Positions 42,213 to 45,215 of a DNA stretch of 45,215 nucleotides are shown here, piece after piece; position 1 is the stretch's first letter, and each line of letters begins with the position of its first letter. The notes beneath the pieces were generated by a model. The model ran no database searches. It saw nothing but the letters and a program-made list of their open reading frames with translations, and was not told the DNA's origin. The position numbers and the translations under genes were made by a program. The stretch covers positions 1-45,215 of the forward strand of contig CAKTDV010000022.1 in the NCBI GenBank assembly GCA_934546745.1, read 5' to 3'. The stretch comes from an uncultured Desulfovibrio sp. Its GTDB lineage: Bacteria > Desulfobacterota > Desulfovibrionia > Desulfovibrionales > Desulfovibrionaceae.

Positions 42213-43151
42213 CTAGGAACCGCTGCCGGTGTCGCCGGTCGTGGGCGTGTCGCCCTTCTGATCGGCGCCGTTGTTGCCGTCCCCGGAACCGCTCTCCTGC
42301 CCGTTGCCGCTCTGGCCGCCGTTACCGGGGTCGGTTCCGTTGGTTTTGTTGTCATCCGGATCCGGGGTGGGCGTGGTGTTGTTCTTGCCGTCATCCGGTG
42401 TTGTCGTACCGGCATCTTCCGAACCGTCCGTCGCCAGTGTGGGACGGGTGGAAGAGACCAGTTCCACGTCGGCCAGCTTCATGTTCTGGCCGCCTTCGAG
42501 GCGCAGGTAGATGGTGCTGCCGTCGCGCAGGATGTCCGTCACCTTGTCGGCCACCATGGGCGTGCAGAGGACGGCTTCGCCGTTGGCGTCGATGCCCGTG
42601 ACGGAGACCGTGTAGGTGCCGTCGGCCACGGTCGCGCCCTTGCCGTTCTGGCCGTCCCACGAGAACTTGAAGATGGTGCCGGAACTCTTGGCATCCAGGC
42701 TTTCCACGTAGACCACGTTGCCGGAGCTGTCGCGGACGGTGATGCTGCCCGATGCCGTGGGCGCGTTGAAGGAGTAGTAGAGGGGGGTGACCTCGGTGGT
42801 GACCTTGCCTTCGGCGTCCGTGACGCTGGTCTTGCCGACGACGTTGCCCACGGCGGTGACGTACTTGCCGATGTAGTTGGTGGCGCTGAACATCTGCTGG
42901 TTGTTGGTGGCGTCCGTCAGGCCCTGCATGCTGGTGTTGAGGTTCATCAGCTGCTCAAGGCTGGAGAACTGCGCCATCTGGGCGATGAATTCCTGATCCT
43001 CCATGGGGTTCAGGGGGTCCTGATGCTGGAGCTGTGTGACCAGCAGTTGCAGGAACTGTTCCTTGCCCAGTTCCGTTCCGGCGGTGCTGTTGCTGATAGC
43101 CTGATTGAACTCGGTCTTTGTCTGCGTCAGGACGGAATTGACATTTGCCAT
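42213..43151 (-). CDS. flgD: Flagellar hook cap / assembly protein FlgD
   Basis: Caps the growing hook. Its N-terminus has the FlgD motif GKEQFLQLLVTQLQHQDPLN followed by FIAQMAQFSSLEQLMNLN; a FlgD Ig-like domain (FSWDGQNGKGATVADGTYTV) follows near residues 160-190. The last 75 residues are a low-complexity Gly/Asn/Asp/Thr-rich tail (DPDDNKTNGTDPGNGGQSG), absent from enteric FlgD. ATG 43151 is preceded by GAGGGGAACACGCTC. Confidence 0.92.
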   Translation of the reverse strand: MANVNSVLTQTKTEFNQAISNSTAGTELGKEQFLQLLVTQLQHQDPLNPMEDQEFIAQMAQFSSLEQLMNLNTSMQGLTDATNNQQMFSATNYIGKYVTAVGNVVGKTSVTDAEGKVTTEVTPLYYSFNAPTASGSITVRDSSGNVVYVESLDAKSSGTIFKFSWDGQNGKGATVADGTYTVSVTGIDANGEAVLCTPMVADKVTDILRDGSTIYLRLEGGQNMKLADVELVSSTRPTLATDGSEDAGTTTPDDGKNNTTPTPDPDDNKTNGTDPGNGGQSGNGQESGSGDGNNGADQKGDTPTTGDTGSGS

Positions 43152-43193
43152 GAGCGTGTTCCCCTCACTGGATACCGTTGGAAGCTGTTGAAC

Positions 43194-44969
43194 CTATACC
43201 GCCAGGTTAAGCCGCCGGGCGGCATATCTTGCCGTTGCACCAGTATCTTGCAGGGATTGTGCCAAGTCGTTTTTTGCCTGTGTTTCCGCGCTGTTCCGCA
43301 CGGCGGCGAGGTTGCGCAGGCGGGAAATTTCCGCCTGGCGGGCATGTTGTTCCGCCCAGGTGTTGTGCTGTTGCATGTGTTCCCAGCCGCCGTCCTGCCG
43401 CTGATCGCCCTGATTCTGGAGCTGGACTTCGATCTTGTCGATCTTCACGCCCTGCTGTTCCAGCTGGAGGCGGATGCTTTCGGCCTGCTGCTGCATGGCT
43501 TGCAGGGTTTCGGGCTTTTCCACGCGCAGACAGGCGCTGACCTCGCCGTTGCGGGATTGCAGCGTGATGGCGATGCTGCCCAGCTCCACGGGGTTGAGCT
43601 GGAGATCGAGCCGGGTGCCGCCGTTGTGCAGGGCGGAGAGCAGGCCGTTCTGCACCTGCTGGGCCGCCTGTGGCGAAAGGTAGGGGCCCACGGCGGCGGG
43701 GCGCGCGCCGGCGTTCTGCACGGCCGCCGGATCGGCAAGCTGGTGCAGGGCCGCGAAGGCCGTGCCCATGACGCCGTCGGCACGCGGGGTCGCCGCTGTC
43801 GCCGTGGTGGCCGCGCCGCCCGTCTTCACGCGGGAAAGCAGGGAGGACCAGGCGTCGTTGCCACTGCCGTTGCCTCCCTTGCCGTTCTGGCCACCCCACG
43901 GGGAGCCGTTCTGGCCGTCGCCGGAAAGATGCCGCTGGGGGGTGTCCCGCGCGGCGGCGTCCATGTGTTCAAAGCCGTCGGGCAGATCCTCGCCCTGCGC
44001 GTTCCTGCTCAGGGCCTCGTTCAGTTTGGCGTCGCCGCTCTGCCGCAGGGCTTCCGTGAGGGTGCCGTTCGAGTCTTCCTGCACGGTCTCCTTGATCAGG
44101 GTCTTGCTCTGTTCCACCTCGCGGCTCTGGTGGCTTTCGGCCTCGCGCTCCTTCTTCATGCGGTCGCGCGCCTTGCTGACGACGAGCTTGACCGTCGCGT
44201 CGGCGGCGTCGTCCAGCTTCTGTTGGCGCAGGGCCAGTTGCCCGAGGTGGTCCTGCGCCGGGGCCAGCAGCGCGCCCATCTGATCCCTGGTGAGGCTCAG
44301 GCTCTCCGCATCGCCGAACAGGGATTTCATCTGGGAGAGGACGTTTTCAGGCAGGTTCAGCGCCCTGCCGAGCAGGTGGAGATCGTCTTGCGAGAGATGG
44401 ACTTCCGATGTGGCGTCCAGTTTCGCCAGTGCCTGACTGATGCCCGCCAGCGCCTGCTGGCTGTGGCCGTTGCGCAGCAGATCCGCCGTCTGATCCGCCA
44501 GCACGCCCGAGGGATCGAGCTGGTTCAGCAGCGCGGTCAGGGATTCCGCGTCATCGTCCGTCAGCGAGGCCTTTGTGGAAAGTTGCAGGCTGGCCAGCAC
44601 CTGCCCCAGCATGGCGCCGTCGGGCTGATCGGCCAGCAGATCAAAGGCGGAAAGCGCGTCTTCCGGCGCGCCTTCGCGGAGAAGCTGTGTGCGCAGTTCC
44701 GCCAGTTCCGTCTTGGTAAATTTGATTTCATCCAGCGTGAAGGTGACGCCGTTGGCGCTGGTTCTGGGGTTGTACGGCCCCGCGAGCAGCGGGCTGCTGG
44801 CCGTCTGGGAGGTGGAACGGGCGCGTTCCTCTTCCTCCCTGTCTTCCAGCGCGTCGCGCATGAGGTCGTTGAAATCGCTGTCCGCGCCGTAGCTGGCCGC
44901 CGTAAATCCCGCCGTGTCAAACAGGAAGGACGAAACCGCCTGAGAGCTGAAGGTAGGAATAAATTGCAT
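43194..44969 (-). CDS. fliK: Flagellar hook-length control protein FliK
   Basis: Measures hook length and switches the export apparatus. Of 591 residues, the C-terminal Flg_hook domain (about 440-530) has LDLQLNPVELGSIAITLQSR and VCLRVEKPE-like LRVEKPETLQAMQQQAESIR. The N-terminal part is long, helical and poorly conserved, as usual for FliK. It is the first gene of the hook cluster; ATG 44969 follows AAGGAGTGTAAC. Confidence 0.88.
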   Translation of the reverse strand: MQFIPTFSSQAVSSFLFDTAGFTAASYGADSDFNDLMRDALEDREEEERARSTSQTASSPLLAGPYNPRTSANGVTFTLDEIKFTKTELAELRTQLLREGAPEDALSAFDLLADQPDGAMLGQVLASLQLSTKASLTDDDAESLTALLNQLDPSGVLADQTADLLRNGHSQQALAGISQALAKLDATSEVHLSQDDLHLLGRALNLPENVLSQMKSLFGDAESLSLTRDQMGALLAPAQDHLGQLALRQQKLDDAADATVKLVVSKARDRMKKEREAESHQSREVEQSKTLIKETVQEDSNGTLTEALRQSGDAKLNEALSRNAQGEDLPDGFEHMDAAARDTPQRHLSGDGQNGSPWGGQNGKGGNGSGNDAWSSLLSRVKTGGAATTATAATPRADGVMGTAFAALHQLADPAAVQNAGARPAAVGPYLSPQAAQQVQNGLLSALHNGGTRLDLQLNPVELGSIAITLQSRNGEVSACLRVEKPETLQAMQQQAESIRLQLEQQGVKIDKIEVQLQNQGDQRQDGGWEHMQQHNTWAEQHARQAEISRLRNLAAVRNSAETQAKNDLAQSLQDTGATARYAARRLNLAV

Positions 44970-44972
44970 GTT

Positions 44973-44995
44973 ACACTCCTTGCGGCAGGGAGTGT
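44973..44995 (-). promoter_or_regulatory. Hairpin enclosing the fliK SD
   Basis: ACACTCC and GGAGTGT, 7 bp, with a 9-nt loop. On the minus strand the right arm contains the fliK SD (AAGGAGTG), 4 nt before ATG, so the stem would mask it. Confidence 0.5.
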
Positions 44996-45012
44996 TTCAA
45001 GGAACGTACCAA
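44995..45012 (-). promoter_or_regulatory. Possible sigma-54 promoter of the hook genes
   Basis: On the minus strand TTGGTACGTTCCTTGAAA resembles the -24/-12 pattern TGGCACG-N4-TTGCA, with correct GG-to-G spacing but GA for GC at -12. Hook genes are often sigma-54 dependent in this group. The remaining 200 bp to the window end hold nothing I recognise. Confidence 0.35.
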
Positions 45013-45215
45013 GGCGGCAGACAGTGAAGGGAGGGCGTTTTTGAGCGGTGTGGAGACAACGGCGGACACGGCGGGCGGCAATTCCTGCCGGGCGCGGCAA
45101 AGACTGCCGAGCGGGAAGGGAAGGCGTCTTGCCACCCGGCGGAAAAGCGTCTACAACTGCCGTACACGGCTACCCTCCGCGCGTCGGCACGGCGCATGAC
45201 TCCCGCAAGGGTAAA

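Noticed and set aside
42207..45044. A 945-codon plus-strand frame opposite flgD and fliK
   Set aside because: Spans two well-identified flagellar genes and the gap between them; shadow of GC-rich coding DNA.

Overview
The window reads as a chromosomal segment of a high-GC, Gram-negative, flagellated anaerobe, most likely a Desulfovibrionaceae member. Supporting this are a heptose/LPS gene (hldE), a fused B12-type radical SAM/DUF2344 protein, an AmmeMemoRadiSam B protein next to pyrB-pyrC, tRNA 2-selenouridine synthase, a DsbD homologue and a fliK-flgD-flgE cluster. The family assignment is inference from gene content; no rRNA is present.

Region 1 (about 1-11.8 kb) is a mobile and defence-type island. 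It holds a candidate IncP-like oriT preceded by ten tandem decamers in 10-bp register. A tight operon follows: a Rha-family regulator with a broken start, a MobC/TraJ-like protein, a MOBP-type relaxase with a second small gene nested in another frame, and a UvrD-like helicase. Then come a small acidic protein, a tyrosine integrase and a zinc-ribbon protein. The rest is wreckage and cargo: a chimeric membrane-protein/hsdR junction, an AT-rich AAA ATPase with a one-base frameshift, and an ATPase/DUF234 gene behind a consensus sigma-70 promoter. That last gene lies between two identical 82-bp copies of the 3' end of hldE, which marks the hldE 3' end as an integration site.

Region 2 (about 11.7-38.8 kb) is core chromosome: hldE, an HlyD-like adaptor, a KefB-type antiporter, ornithine carbamoyltransferase, a radical SAM protein, an AsmA-like protein, a D-threonine aldolase/D-serine dehydratase-like enzyme, a diguanylate cyclase, selU, an arginase-like protein with an altered metal ligand, an MBL hydrolase, tRNA-Lys, dsbD, the B12-radical SAM fusion, an Sm-like small protein, rnc, a TauE/SafE permease, and the pyrB-pyrC-Memo operon.

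Region 3 (38.84-40.10 kb) is the most unusual part. It is a tandem array of three complete units of about 350 bp plus one 5'-truncated unit. Each full unit has a promoter-like sequence, a 60-nt leader, a strong SD, a 23-codon gene for a hydrophobic one-helix peptide, an invariant 13-bp hairpin with a variable loop, and a conserved structured segment ending in an intrinsic terminator. The leader start and the 3' segment carry an exact 11-nt complementarity. Nucleotide changes among the three peptide genes are synonymous or conservative. This resembles tandem type I toxin-antitoxin or regulated membrane-peptide loci, but I recognise no described family.

Region 4 (40.1-45.2 kb) holds flagellar hook genes on the minus strand in the order fliK, flgD, flgE, with a hairpin around the fliK SD and a possible sigma-54 promoter upstream.
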